From positions 124,001 through 188,000 of the forward strand of contig NZ_BEWO01000003.1 of NCBI RefSeq assembly GCF_002723975.1: 64,000 nucleotides of DNA. The letters run 5' to 3'. Every line of letters starts with the position of its first letter. Within the stretch, counting starts at the first letter, position 1. A model generated the notes under the pieces. That model was given only the letters and a program-made list of their open reading frames with translations, ran no database searches and had not been told where the DNA came from. The translations under genes and the position numbers were made by a program. The stretch comes from Gluconobacter japonicus. GTDB lineage: Bacteria; Pseudomonadota; Alphaproteobacteria; Acetobacterales; Acetobacteraceae. This document shows positions 36,018 through 45,322 of the stretch, piece by piece.

Positions 36018-36745
36018 CCGTTGATACCGCGCGAGCCAGCATGCGCATGAATATTGGCCAGTAGTTGCGTCGCAAGAATGGCCCGTTGTGGCGACATGGC
36101 TTCCATGATTGCAGAAGCCTTGCGGGAACTCATGCGGTTCAGAAGACCTACGCCCACCCTGAGATCCAGAATATTGAAAATAACAGCCGCATCAGCAGGC
36201 TTCATGGCTTCGTAAATCTTGACGAGCCGATCCGTATCCTGATTGAGAAGTTCATCGGAATGACGTTCACTGTCTTCAATCTGGGACCGTGACGCCTGCA
36301 AGGCCGTCATCCGGCGCTGAAGTTCTTCTTCCCCTGCATCAACGAGACGCTGCCTCTCATCCAACGCCTTGGACCGCCGGTCCAGTTCCTGCTGCCGCTC
36401 ATTCAGATCGGCCTTCAAAGCCGGGTCAACGGTTTCTGCTGCCACCACTCCCGAAGGTGCCTGAGGTGCGCCTTGACAGCCGCCCGCCTTGCATAGATCG
36501 GCAGTAGCAGGGACCGGCGACGCTGCGGAAGATGCGGGTTTTTTCTCCATGGGAGCGGCCGCATCGGCCTTATGTGTAGACGCTTCAGCAGAAGCCGGTG
36601 TCACAGACGGTTGAGCAACAGCAGAAGCAACCAGAGACGAGCCCGCAGGGACTTCGGCACCTACATATTCAACCAGATCGTAAACCTTGACGCCCAGAAG
36701 AACGATCATCAAACCACATGTGATGTGAAGAAGACGGAAAAACAT
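36014..36745 (-). CDS. motE: MotE-like flagellar motility protein (MgtE_N-like domain)
   Basis: A 243-residue protein with an N-terminal membrane segment (about residues 5-22) and a Pro/Ala-rich linker. A coiled coil lies around residues 120-165 (LNERQQELDRRSKALDERQR). The C-terminal domain resembles MgtE_N, with RLVKIYEAMKPADAAVIFN and LLNRMSSRKASAIMEAMSP. This is the layout of MotE, the periplasmic chaperone for MotC in alphaproteobacterial flagella. It sits 5 bases after the DUF6468-like gene and overlaps the next gene by 4. The symbol is assigned from architecture and context rather than direct identity. Confidence 0.8.
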   Translation of the reverse strand: MFFRLLHITCGLMIVLLGVKVYDLVEYVGAEVPAGSSLVASAVAQPSVTPASAEASTHKADAAAPMEKKPASSAASPVPATADLCKAGGCQGAPQAPSGVVAAETVDPALKADLNERQQELDRRSKALDERQRLVDAGEEELQRRMTALQASRSQIEDSERHSDELLNQDTDRLVKIYEAMKPADAAVIFNILDLRVGVGLLNRMSSRKASAIMEAMSPQRAILATQLLANIHAHAGSRGING

Positions 36746-36750
36746 CAGTT

Positions 36751-37254
36751 TTATCCCTGTCTCTGGCGAAGTGCGCGCAGAAGTTCACGTTCAGCCGCGC
36801 TTTTACCCACCGGCGTTTTGACCGTCCCCACGCTCCCCATCCGCCCCTCATCCATTCGGGGCCGAAGAGGCATGCGCGCGCCCGGAACATCCTCCTCCTC
36901 TGGCCGAATTATGGGTTTCTGGGAGGAGGCTTTCTGTGCGGAAACGCCTCCTTCAAGCACCTGCGCTACTGCTTCCGAGCGTTCACACAAAATCGTCAGT
37001 TCATTCTTGAGGGTTTTGCCGGTCTCAACAGTTTTGCCCAGTGCACGCCCAACCATTTCAGTTGTCTGACGAAGATGATCGATTCCGGATTGTGCCTGTG
37101 CGCTGCTGCTCTCCAAGCTCATGATCAATGCATCAAGCTGCCCACGGTCACGCCGGATGACAACGAGGGCTCGGCCGAGATAAAGACTGTAGAAAATCGT
37201 CACCAGCAGCAGAACTGACAGGGCAATTTCAAGCCCAAGCTGGAACCTGTCCAT
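36751..37254 (-). CDS. DUF6468-like flagellar-locus membrane protein
   Basis: A 167-residue protein with one N-terminal membrane helix (LEIALSVLLLVTIFYSLYLGRAL). A helical region of about 75 residues follows (MSLESSSAQAQSGIDHLRQT and onward), then a basic, Pro-rich tail. Proteins of this shape lie beside fliM in many alphaproteobacteria and are annotated as DUF6468; the Caulobacter flagellar-positioning protein PflI may be a relative, which I state from memory and with caution. It lies between fliM (18 bases) and motE (5 bases). Confidence 0.75.
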   Translation of the reverse strand: MDRFQLGLEIALSVLLLVTIFYSLYLGRALVVIRRDRGQLDALIMSLESSSAQAQSGIDHLRQTTEMVGRALGKTVETGKTLKNELTILCERSEAVAQVLEGGVSAQKASSQKPIIRPEEEDVPGARMPLRPRMDEGRMGSVGTVKTPVGKSAAERELLRALRQRQG

Positions 37255-37272
37255 GAAAAATGCTCCGTCTTT

Positions 37273-38403
37273 TCAGCTATAGGCGGAGGGCCGTTCCGTA
37301 GCCTCTCCTCCAATAAGATTTTCTTCAATCCGGACAGCCACCTGCCCCTGTTTTTTCCCCACACGGCCTCGAAAAACAGTCTTCCCACCACATCGCATCT
37401 GCACCAGAGCGTCCGGGTCCCGACGCAGCACCAGCCGATCACCGGGAGAAAGGGTGAGAATGTCCTGAAGGTTCATGGTCTGCTCCTCCAGAACGGCATC
37501 CAGTGTGACGTCTGTGTTCCAGAGTTCCTGAGCCAGATGACTTTCCCAGATCCCGTCATGTCCGAACTTCTCACCCATGAACTGCTGGAGCAGAATTTCA
37601 CGAACCGGTTCAAGCGTCGCATGAGGGAGGATCAGATCCACGTCACCGCCGCGGCTATCCATATCGATCCCGAACCGGGCCATGACCACACCATTGGTGG
37701 CCCGTGAAATGGTCGCAAAGCGGGAATTCAGCTCCAGACGATCCAGCCGGAAATTCACGGCGCAAAGCGGACTGAAACTCATAGAGAGATCGCTCAAAAT
37801 CACACGAATCAGCGGCTCAATCAGTGCACGCTCAATCGCCGTATGATGCCGACCAGCAGGTCGGTCCTCGCCACTCAGGGACGCCCGAACACGGTCATGC
37901 CCACCGAGCAGGGCATCAATAATGCTGTAGATCAGGGACGAGCTGAGGATCAAAATCCCGTAATTGTCCCACTCTTCCGCCTTGAAGACCGCAAACATCG
38001 ACTGCCCGGAAACATTTTCCAGATAATCACCAAAGCGCAGGGAATTGAGGCGGTCTATCGAGACTTCAACATTATCATTGGTGAAGTTCCGAAGACTGGT
38101 CGTCAAAATACGGACGAGACGGTCAAAGACCACCTCCAGCATGGGCAAACGCTCATAGGAAACGGAAGACGTCGTGATCAGTCTTTCGAGCCCATTTCCT
38201 TCGCCTCCCCCCTTCAGCGTGGCATCACTTCCAAACAGACTGTCAATTTCAGCCTGATTGAGAATACGGCCAGTACCGTCCTCATCTTCCGGGAATCCGA
38301 AATCGTCCATGGAGAGAGCAAACTTGGGAGTCGGCATGCCGCCGTCTTCTTCCAGAGCCTGATCCGGTTGTCTGCCATCCATGTTTGCCGCGTCTGCAGT
38401 CAC
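37273..38403 (-). CDS. fliM: Flagellar motor switch protein FliM
   Basis: A 376-residue C-ring protein that binds phospho-CheY and sets rotation direction. The N-terminal CheY-binding motif is ILNQAEIDSLFG at about residues 47-58, set behind a longer acidic N-terminus than in enterobacteria. The middle CheC-like domain includes LPMLEVVFDRLVRILTTSLRN, and the C-terminal SpoA domain has DILTLSPGDRLVLRRDPDA. The GTG start overlaps the fliL stop (GTGA), marking coupling. If that GTG is not used, ATG codons lie at residues 8 and 23. Confidence 0.94.
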   Translation of the reverse strand: MTADAANMDGRQPDQALEEDGGMPTPKFALSMDDFGFPEDEDGTGRILNQAEIDSLFGSDATLKGGGEGNGLERLITTSSVSYERLPMLEVVFDRLVRILTTSLRNFTNDNVEVSIDRLNSLRFGDYLENVSGQSMFAVFKAEEWDNYGILILSSSLIYSIIDALLGGHDRVRASLSGEDRPAGRHHTAIERALIEPLIRVILSDLSMSFSPLCAVNFRLDRLELNSRFATISRATNGVVMARFGIDMDSRGGDVDLILPHATLEPVREILLQQFMGEKFGHDGIWESHLAQELWNTDVTLDAVLEEQTMNLQDILTLSPGDRLVLRRDPDALVQMRCGGKTVFRGRVGKKQGQVAVRIEENLIGGEATERPSAYS

Positions 38404-38873
38404 TGCACCAGCAACTCCACGAAGAATAGATCCCGCACCGGCAGAGGCGCCAGAATATTGGAAACCTGCGCCAGCAGCGTCTCTCTGAGGCGATAGATTC
38501 CCGCACCAGAAAGCTCTTCCGGACGCATGCCATGAAGACAGGTCTGGAAAGCATCCTGGATCTGCGGCATGAGCGGCCCGATTTTTGCCGTATCTTTGCT
38601 GTCTTCAACCTGAAGGCGCGCACTGATCCGGATATAACGCGCCCTACCCTCCCCAGTATCCAGATTGGATACCATCGTGGGAATGGTAATAATCGTCAGC
38701 TTTTCGGGTTGTGGGGTAGGTTTTTCAGGATGGGACGCAGGGTGATGGAAGTGCTGCCAGGCGAATGCGCCTCCTCCAGCCAGCAGGACGCAGAGGATTG
38801 CTACAATCATGATAATCCTGCGCTTCCCGCCCCCTTTTGCAGGGGTTTCAAGTTCCGGAGTCTCCGTCGTCAC
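38400..38873 (-). CDS. fliL: Flagellar basal body-associated protein FliL
   Basis: A 157-residue protein with a Lys/Arg-flanked membrane helix (IIMIVAILCVLLAGGGAFAW, about residues 20-39). The periplasmic FliL domain contains YIRISARLQVEDSK and RLRETLLAQVSNIL. FliL surrounds stator units and helps torque. It is the first gene of this minus-strand flagellar run and is divergent from the lytic transglycosylase across 63 bases. Confidence 0.92.
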   Translation of the reverse strand: MTTETPELETPAKGGGKRRIIMIVAILCVLLAGGGAFAWQHFHHPASHPEKPTPQPEKLTIITIPTMVSNLDTGEGRARYIRISARLQVEDSKDTAKIGPLMPQIQDAFQTCLHGMRPEELSGAGIYRLRETLLAQVSNILAPLPVRDLFFVELLVQ

Positions 38874-38936
38874 CGTGTCTCTGCCTTTTCTTTCGGACAG
38901 CCCCCATCATCTGTTCAAAAGATTAACATTGGGTTT

Positions 38937-40172
38937 ATGACGCCCCGGAAAAGGCTCCTTTTCCTCTATGCCGGAACCCTTTGTATGACCGGTTTTCTCC
39001 TTTCCGGCTGCGCCTCTCAGACATCCCCTTACAATCGGTACTATGCTGCGAACGGAGCCTATAAGGCGCCTGGAACCCCAAGTGATCCCTGGGGGCCATA
39101 CATTCAGCAGGCTGCCAATCGCTTCTCGATTCCCGAAGCATGGATTCGGGCCGTGGTCCATCAGGAATCGGGGGGCCACCAGTATCTGAACGGGCAACCC
39201 ATCACATCCAGCGCAGGCGCCATGGGACTGATGCAGTTGATGCCCCAGACCTATGCGGAAATGCAGAGTCGCTTCGGACTGGGATCCGACCCCTACGAAC
39301 CTCACGACAATATCATGGCTGGGACAGGCTATATTCAGATCCTGTCCCGCAAATATGGCGCTCCCGCATTTCTGGCAGCTTACAATGCAGGTCCGCAGCG
39401 TCTTGAGGACTATCTTTATGAAGGGCGGTCTCTTCCCAATGAAACCGTCAATTATGTCGCCAGCATTACCCCTCATCTGGGAACACAGGTGGCTATGACG
39501 GGCCCTCTCGCGGCTTATGCGTCAACAGCCCAACTGAATGCGTCTCCAATGGAGGTAGCGGAAGCGCCCGACACGTCTCCTCAACTTGCCATGACCCAGA
39601 CATCAGGCAGATACGCTGCTCCACAGCAGAGTGTGCAGCAGGCCTGGGCGGGACGACGGATCACGTCCGTTCCATCTGACACAATGCCGCCAGATCTTCC
39701 TCCTGCAGTCCCCTGCGATCCAAACAGCGCCTATGATCCAAACACAACCTGCATCCAGACACCGGCGCCATCCAGTCAACTCGCTCCGCCCTCAGCAACG
39801 CCGCAATATGCTTCTAGCACTTCCTTGCCTCCACCACCCGTCATTCCCACGCCTCCCAGAACGTCCAGAGCCTCATCTGGTCTGACATCTATGAGCGTGA
39901 GTTACCGTACGCCGGGAAGCTACGGTGACTGGGGCATTCAGGTGGGCGCATTCGCCAATCCCGGACAAGCTCGCTTTGCCGCAACAATGGCCAGACAGAG
40001 CGCCTTCTCGCCTCTTCAGGCCTCTCGCATCGAGATCCAGCCTACTGTCGCACACGGGACACGCTTCTGGCGGGCAAGGCTAGCAGGAATCAGCCGTTCT
40101 GGAGCTGCTCAGGCCTGCAATACTTTGTCAGGGCAGGGTATGGCCTGTATAGCCGTCCCTCCAGGGCATTAA
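38937..40172 (+). CDS. Lytic transglycosylase lipoprotein with SPOR domain
   Basis: A 411-residue predicted lipoprotein (lipobox FLLSGC near residue 23). A family 1 SLT domain covers about residues 60-175, with catalytic Glu in VVHQESGGHQY and family motifs SAGAMGLMQLMPQTY and AAYNAGPQRLEDYL. A long Pro/Ser/Thr-rich linker follows, and a C-terminal SPOR domain (GDWGIQVGAFANPGQARF) binds denuded peptidoglycan at septa. It cleaves glycan strands to form 1,6-anhydro-muropeptides. Its place divergent to fliL could suggest opening the wall for flagella, but a division role is as likely given SPOR. The ATG at 38937 gives the proper signal; the frame extends upstream without support. Confidence 0.92.
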   Translation: MTPRKRLLFLYAGTLCMTGFLLSGCASQTSPYNRYYAANGAYKAPGTPSDPWGPYIQQAANRFSIPEAWIRAVVHQESGGHQYLNGQPITSSAGAMGLMQLMPQTYAEMQSRFGLGSDPYEPHDNIMAGTGYIQILSRKYGAPAFLAAYNAGPQRLEDYLYEGRSLPNETVNYVASITPHLGTQVAMTGPLAAYASTAQLNASPMEVAEAPDTSPQLAMTQTSGRYAAPQQSVQQAWAGRRITSVPSDTMPPDLPPAVPCDPNSAYDPNTTCIQTPAPSSQLAPPSATPQYASSTSLPPPPVIPTPPRTSRASSGLTSMSVSYRTPGSYGDWGIQVGAFANPGQARFAATMARQSAFSPLQASRIEIQPTVAHGTRFWRARLAGISRSGAAQACNTLSGQGMACIAVPPGH

Positions 40173-40341
40173 GTTACTTATAAAGCAGGATTTTCGTAAG
40201 AAAACTCAATGCGCGTTGGCAACGGGCGCAGTTTGCCGTATGTTCCCATGCAGATTGGACATACCTGCCACGCATGAAGTGTAGGTGATCCCTGTCCAGA
40301 CATTGTTTCACCACGCCGATCCCGGCTCTCAGGATGCGCAG

Positions 40342-41760
40342 ATGACGACCAGCCCTGCTCACGATTACACTCCCCCATCGGAAGATGTCATCAGCGAGGA
40401 AGGGTATCACAAGGACCTCGGTCGTCGACATATCCAGATGATCGCCATTGGCGGTGCCATCGGGACTGGACTGTTCCTTGGTGCTGGCTCCCGCCTTCAG
40501 GTTGCCGGCCCTTCCCTTGCTTTGATTTATGCCGTCTGCGGTGTTTTTTCCTTTCTGATCCTTCGCGCGCTGGGTGAGTTGGTCATGTACCGCCCCACAA
40601 GCGGAAGCTTTGTGACCTATGCCCGTGAATTTCTGGGCGAAAAGGCCGCCTATGCGGCTGGCTGGCTCTCCTTCCTGAACTGGGCCATGACGGGTATCGT
40701 CGATATCACCGCCGTGGCGCTTTATATGCATTACTGGTCCGTTTTCGTGGACGTGCCACAATGGGTTTTCGCCTTGGGCGCGTTGACCATTGTTGGTGCC
40801 ATGAACATGATCGGCGTTCGCTATTTTGGCGAAATGGAGTTCTGGTTTTCGCTCATTAAAGTTGTGGCGCTAGCAGCGTTCCTTATCGCAGGAACCCTTA
40901 TCCTCGGCAGTCGTATGCCTGTGGGCGGACATACGACTGGGCTGCATCTGATTACCGAAAATGGCGGATTTTTCCCGCATGGCATTCTTCCGGCGTTCCT
41001 TCTGTTACAGGGCGTAGTCTTCGCGTACTCGGCTATCGAACTGATCGGGACAGCTGCTGGCGAATGTCATGATGCCCGTGAAGTTCTTCCCAAAGCCGTC
41101 AACAGTGTGATCTGGCGTATTGCCCTGTTTTATGTTGGGTCTGTTGTGCTGCTGGTTTGCCTTCTGCCATGGACTGCCTATCACGCAGGTGTCAGCCCGT
41201 TTGTGACGTTCTTCCAGGCCTTGGGGATTCCCGGCATCGGAACAATCATGAACATTGTCGTACTCACGGCAGCTCTTTCCAGCCTCAACTCCGGTCTGTA
41301 CTCCACTGGCCGTGTACTCAGAGCTCTATCTCTTGGTGGCTCTGGCCCAAAAATGCTTTCCAAGATGAACAGAAGTTCTGTTCCTTATGTTGGCATCCTG
41401 ACCACACTAGCCGTTTATCTTGTTGGTGTTGGCCTGAATTATCTGATCCCAGCGCGTGTCTTTGAAATTGTTCTAAATTTCTCTGCCATTGGAATTATCA
41501 GTACCTGGGGTTTCATTCTTCTCTGCCAGCAGCGTCTGCGCGCAGCCATCAACCGCGGTGAAATCGCCCCGACCACGTTTGCCATGCCGGGTGCTCCTGT
41601 CACCAACTGGTTGACCCTTGGTTTTCTGGGGTTCGTGCTGGTCATGATGGCTTTTGATTATCCGGATGGCACAATTACGATCGCAGCCATTCCCTTGATC
41701 GGATTAATCCTCGTTGGCGGTTGGATCCTTTTAGGAAAAACCCGCGCTGAAATCCGTTAA
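40342..41760 (+). CDS. ansP: AnsP-like amino acid permease (APC family)
   Basis: A 472-residue amino acid transporter with 12 membrane helices. The start EEGYHKDLGRRHIQMIAIGG and GTGLFLGAGSRLQVAGPSL closely match the AnsP asparagine permease branch, as do RALGELVMYRPTSGSFVTYA and NWAMTGIVDITAVALYMHYW. It would import asparagine or a related amino acid by proton symport. The ATG at 40342 has AGGA 7 bases upstream; an in-frame ATG 19 codons earlier is less likely. It stands alone, with a terminator behind it. The exact substrate is inferred from resemblance. Confidence 0.85.
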   Translation: MTTSPAHDYTPPSEDVISEEGYHKDLGRRHIQMIAIGGAIGTGLFLGAGSRLQVAGPSLALIYAVCGVFSFLILRALGELVMYRPTSGSFVTYAREFLGEKAAYAAGWLSFLNWAMTGIVDITAVALYMHYWSVFVDVPQWVFALGALTIVGAMNMIGVRYFGEMEFWFSLIKVVALAAFLIAGTLILGSRMPVGGHTTGLHLITENGGFFPHGILPAFLLLQGVVFAYSAIELIGTAAGECHDAREVLPKAVNSVIWRIALFYVGSVVLLVCLLPWTAYHAGVSPFVTFFQALGIPGIGTIMNIVVLTAALSSLNSGLYSTGRVLRALSLGGSGPKMLSKMNRSSVPYVGILTTLAVYLVGVGLNYLIPARVFEIVLNFSAIGIISTWGFILLCQQRLRAAINRGEIAPTTFAMPGAPVTNWLTLGFLGFVLVMMAFDYPDGTITIAAIPLIGLILVGGWILLGKTRAEIR

Positions 41761-41774
41761 ACATGCCTCTTTAA

Positions 41775-41797
41775 AACGCTCCTTCGGGGGCGTTTTT
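41775..41797 (+). terminator. Rho-independent terminator after the permease
   Basis: AACGCTCC and GGGGCGTT form an 8-base stem with one G-T pair around a C(TTCG)G tetraloop, ending in TTTTT. It lies 15 bases after the permease stop and faces the convergent phoR end. Confidence 0.9.
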
Positions 41798-41823
41798 CAG
41801 TTTTCAGAGACAAACCAAAAGCC

Positions 41824-43083
41824 TCATACCATTTCAGGCTGAACAACACTCACTGGCGGCAACCAGACCAGGCATGTTGTTCCTCGCCCTGGTGCGCTTG
41901 CGACCCGCAATCGACCACCATGGCGATCCAGAATATGCCGCACAATGGAAAGACCCAAACCCGTTCCCTGCTGGGCTGGCTCAACATTATCCACAACCCG
42001 ATAGAAACGCTCGGTCAAGCGTGGAAGGTGATACGCTTCCATACCGCGCCCGTTATCCTCAACGCCCAGGAGGATGCCTCCGTCCTCCGGCCAGCGATCA
42101 TCCCGTTCCGGTGCCCTGCGGGCAAACAGGGTCACGGAAAAATCCCGCCCCCGCTCCCGTCCATATTTCAGGGCATTTTCGATCAGGTTCAGGAGCACCT
42201 GCACCATCTCGTCTTCATCTGCCTTGATGATCAGATCATCTTCAAGAGCCAGATTCAGCGTACACCCATCCTCATCAAACCGGGGAGCAACCTCGCCCAG
42301 AACAATGGCCATCAGATCAGCCACGTCCACAACGTCCCGCGGGCGTTGATGCTCATGAGCCTGCACACGGGATAAATAGAGCAGCCGGTCAATCAGCCGC
42401 TTCAACCGCGCTGACTGCTGTCCCATAATGTCGAGAAACTGCTGCCGCGTTCCCTCATCCATCGTGCTGCCACCCGTTCTGAGCGCGTCAATAAAACCGC
42501 TCAGCGATGCGAGCGGCGTCCGAAGCTCATGGCTGGCATGAGCAACGAAATCCAGCCGCATCCTGTCCAGAACCTGCGCCTCGCTACGATCCGACAACAC
42601 CACAAGAACCCGCTTGTGACGCTCCTGCGGAGCGGGAATTCCCCTCAACGACAGATGCAGTGTCCGGGGAACAGGAACATCAAGAGTAAAAGTGGTGGAG
42701 CAGACAGGCGGAAGGTCATCTGCCCCTTCTGGTTCAGCCCTTAAGGCCGCGGAAAGCGCAGAACGGGCGGCAGGATGCCGCAGAATGGCTCCCACACTGT
42801 CTCCAAACTGCGTCACAGCCTCTTCATTAGCCTGGAGCACCGCACCAAGCCGATCCAGTAGCAGCACGCTTCCCGGAAAGAACTCGATTGGAAGAGGGGC
42901 ATCCGGCAGAGAAAGCGAAAGACCCGAAGCAGGATATTCGGGTATGACAAGCTGGGGAATGGACCGACGGCGAAACGCCAAAGCCGCAGACGCCCATCCA
43001 GCAACAGCAATGCCTGCGAAAGTAAGGCCAACCCAGAGAGGCAGCCCATCATGGGGAAGAACTGCCAGACTCTCGGCCCTCAC
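41824..43083 (-). CDS. phoR: Phosphate regulon sensor histidine kinase PhoR
   Basis: A 419-residue sensor kinase with one N-terminal membrane helix (about residues 15-36) and a PAS-like region (SVLLLDRLGAVLQANEEAV). The HisKA domain shows FVAHASHELRTPLASLSGF, with the phospho-His near residue 190. The ATPase domain has the N box VLLNLIENALKYG and the G boxes GVEDNGRGM and GTGLGLSIVRHIL. In the Pho system it reads the state of the Pst transporter through PhoU and phosphorylates PhoB. It is the last gene of the run, 3 bases after phoB. It is shorter at the N-terminus than the two-helix enterobacterial form. Confidence 0.92.
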   Translation of the reverse strand: MRAESLAVLPHDGLPLWVGLTFAGIAVAGWASAALAFRRRSIPQLVIPEYPASGLSLSLPDAPLPIEFFPGSVLLLDRLGAVLQANEEAVTQFGDSVGAILRHPAARSALSAALRAEPEGADDLPPVCSTTFTLDVPVPRTLHLSLRGIPAPQERHKRVLVVLSDRSEAQVLDRMRLDFVAHASHELRTPLASLSGFIDALRTGGSTMDEGTRQQFLDIMGQQSARLKRLIDRLLYLSRVQAHEHQRPRDVVDVADLMAIVLGEVAPRFDEDGCTLNLALEDDLIIKADEDEMVQVLLNLIENALKYGRERGRDFSVTLFARRAPERDDRWPEDGGILLGVEDNGRGMEAYHLPRLTERFYRVVDNVEPAQQGTGLGLSIVRHILDRHGGRLRVASAPGRGTTCLVWLPPVSVVQPEMV

Positions 43084-43086
43084 TCG

Positions 43087-43809
43087 TTACAGTCCGTCCG
43101 TGATTGGGCCATCATCCAGAGCATAACCAGCCGCCCGAACGGTACGGACAAGATCCGGCTCGTTCGGACCATTGATAGCCTTGCGGAGACGGCGGATGTG
43201 AACGTCGATTGTCCGAATCTCTACGTGGATGTTCTGCCCCCAGATCCGACGCAGCAGATCTTCGCGGGAAAACACCTTGCGCGGATTACGGATCAGAAGG
43301 TCCAACAAACGATACTCGGTTGGCCCCAAAGACAACAGACGCCCCGCACGCTCCACACGATGCGTTTCAGGGTCGAGGGTAATATCCGCAAACGACAACA
43401 CATCGTAGGACGACTGGTGACGGCGAAGGAGCGCTCTGAGACGTGCATCCAGTGTATCGACACTGCAAGGCTTGACCAGATAGTCGTCAGCGCCAGTATC
43501 CAGTCCGCGGATCGCATCCTGCTCTCCGGAACGGGCCGTCAGCAGAAGAACGGGTAAATCCCGGAGCGCCGGATTGCTCCGGATACGTCGGCAAAGATCC
43601 AGACCGGAAAGGCCCGGCAGCATCCAGTCCAGAACGGCTGCATCGGGGCGAGCCGTTTCCAGAAACTGGAGGGCTGTTTCCGCATCAGGAGCGGATTCAA
43701 CACGATAACCTCGCTGTTCGAGGTTATATCGCATCATGAGCAACAGGGCGGGATCATCCTCGACGACGAGGATGAGGCCCTTTGCTCGTACCTGCGTCGT
43801 CCCGCTCAC
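43087..43809 (-). CDS. phoB: Phosphate regulon response regulator PhoB
   Basis: A 240-residue OmpR/PhoB-type regulator. The receiver has the acidic pair in VVEDDPALLLMM, the phospho-acceptor in AAVLDWMLPGLSG and the Lys in DYLVKPCS. The winged-helix domain shows LGPTEYRLLDLLIRNPRKVFSREDLL and IDVHIRRLRKAI. It overlaps phoU by 4 bases. Its own promoter presumably lies far upstream at pstC, where a candidate Pho box is found. Confidence 0.95.
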   Translation of the reverse strand: MSGTTQVRAKGLILVVEDDPALLLMMRYNLEQRGYRVESAPDAETALQFLETARPDAAVLDWMLPGLSGLDLCRRIRSNPALRDLPVLLLTARSGEQDAIRGLDTGADDYLVKPCSVDTLDARLRALLRRHQSSYDVLSFADITLDPETHRVERAGRLLSLGPTEYRLLDLLIRNPRKVFSREDLLRRIWGQNIHVEIRTIDVHIRRLRKAINGPNEPDLVRTVRAAGYALDDGPITDGL

Positions 43810-44528
43810 CGGTCTGCTGGCTCGGCTGCGTTTTCAGCAGCTGCCGGACCACCGCGCGGACGCACAGCCGGCAGATTATCGCCCGTCACAGCATAAAAGA
43901 CACGCTCGGCAATATTGGTCGCATGATCGCCGATCCGTTCAAGATTCTTGGCGATGAACAGCAGTTCCGTGCAGGCCCGGATATTACGGGGGTCTTCCAT
44001 CATATACGTCACGAGTTCACGGAACAGCGCCGTATAATACTCGTCCACGGCACGATCCGCATGCCAGACTTCCATAGCCCGGTTGGAATCCTGCTGCGTG
44101 ATGGCATCAATGGATCGTCGCAGATTGTCCTGCACCAGGCGCCCCATGCTGCGTAGCCCCGACAGGGAAATCTGGCCGTCAGAACCACGAATACGCAGAG
44201 AACGACGCGCGATGGACGACGCGTAATCGCCAATTCGCTCGAGATCACCCGTGATCTTCAGGGCCGCGACGATTTCACGAAGATCACTCGCCATCGGGCT
44301 GCGCAGAGCCAGAAGACGGATGGCGAGGCTTTCGACATCACGCTCCAGTCCATCCACATCCGGGTCCTGACGGGCGGCAGCATCCGCCGCTTCCTCATTC
44401 CGGTCCGCGATAGCCGAGAGCGCGAGAGCGACCTGGTTTTCCACGATACCGCCCATCTGGGACATCATGGACCGGAGCTGACCCAGCTCCTGCTCGTAGC
44501 TTTTGACGATATGAGATCTGTCAGCCAT
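43806..44528 (-). CDS. phoU: Phosphate signalling protein PhoU
   Basis: A 240-residue all-helical protein made of two PhoU repeats. It opens with HIVKSYEQELGQLRSMMSQMG; metal-binding-type motifs include GDLERIGDYASSI and NLERIGDHATNIAE. It links Pst transporter activity to PhoR and limits phosphate uptake. It sits between pstB (6 bases) and phoB (4-base overlap). The C-terminus is Pro/Ala-rich. Confidence 0.96.
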   Translation of the reverse strand: MADRSHIVKSYEQELGQLRSMMSQMGGIVENQVALALSAIADRNEEAADAAARQDPDVDGLERDVESLAIRLLALRSPMASDLREIVAALKITGDLERIGDYASSIARRSLRIRGSDGQISLSGLRSMGRLVQDNLRRSIDAITQQDSNRAMEVWHADRAVDEYYTALFRELVTYMMEDPRNIRACTELLFIAKNLERIGDHATNIAERVFYAVTGDNLPAVRPRGGPAAAENAAEPADR

Positions 44529-44534
44529 GGCGGA

Positions 44535-45305
44535 TTATCCAAATCTTCCGGTGATGTAGTCCTGGGTCTGCTGCTGGCGCGGATTCGTAAAGATACGATC
44601 CGCGGTATCCACTTCAATCAGACGGCCCATGTAGAAAAATGCAACCTGATCCGCACATCGTGCAGCCTGCTGCATGTTGTGAGTTACAATCGCGATTGTG
44701 AACTCTTCCTTGAGTTCGTCCAGAAGCTCCTCGATACGCGCGGTCGAAATCGGGTCCAGAGCGGATGTCGGTTCGTCGAGCAGAAGAACTTCCGGGCGCG
44801 TAGCAATCGAGCGTGCGATACACAGGCGTTGTTGCTGACCACCAGACAGACCGGCAGCCGGGGCGTTCAGACGATCCCGAACTTCGTTCCACAGCGCCAC
44901 GCGTGTCAGAACATCCTGCACGCGCGCATCCATGTCAGCCTTGTTCAGACGTTCATGCAGACGCACGCCGAATGCGATATTGTCATAGATCGACATGGGA
45001 AACGGTGTTGGCTTCTGAAAAACCATACCGATCCGGGCCCGCAGGATATTCAGATCAAGGCCGGTCTCAAGGATATTCCGCCCGTCGAACAGGACTTCTC
45101 CCGTCGCCCGCTGCCCTGGGTAAAGGTCGTACATGCGGTTGAAGATCCGCAGCAGCGTGGACTTACCACAACCGCTGGGGCCAATCATCGCCGTGACCTT
45201 CCGGGCGGGAAAGTCGATGCTGATATCATGCAGGGCGTGATTCTGTCCGTAGTAGAAATTAAGGTTGCGAACAGCGAGGGCCACCTGCGGCTTGGTCTCG
45301 GTCAT
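44535..45305 (-). CDS. pstB: Phosphate ABC transporter ATPase PstB
   Basis: A 256-residue ABC ATPase that powers phosphate import. Walker A is GPSGCGKST, the signature [16 protein letters not shown], and Walker [16 protein letters not shown], followed by the switch His in [13 protein letters not shown]. The ATG at 45305 is preferred, with AGGA 7 bases upstream; an ATG 7 codons earlier would overlap pstA. Length matches the family. Confidence 0.97.
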   Translation of the reverse strand: MTETKPQVALAVRNLNFYYGQNHALHDISIDFPARKVTAMIGPSGCGKSTLLRIFNRMYDLYPGQRATGEVLFDGRNILETGLDLNILRARIGMVFQKPTPFPMSIYDNIAFGVRLHERLNKADMDARVQDVLTRVALWNEVRDRLNAPAAGLSGGQQQRLCIARSIATRPEVLLLDEPTSALDPISTARIEELLDELKEEFTIAIVTHNMQQAARCADQVAFFYMGRLIEVDTADRIFTNPRQQQTQDYITGRFG

Positions 45306-45322
45306 GTTGAAATCCTGTAAAA

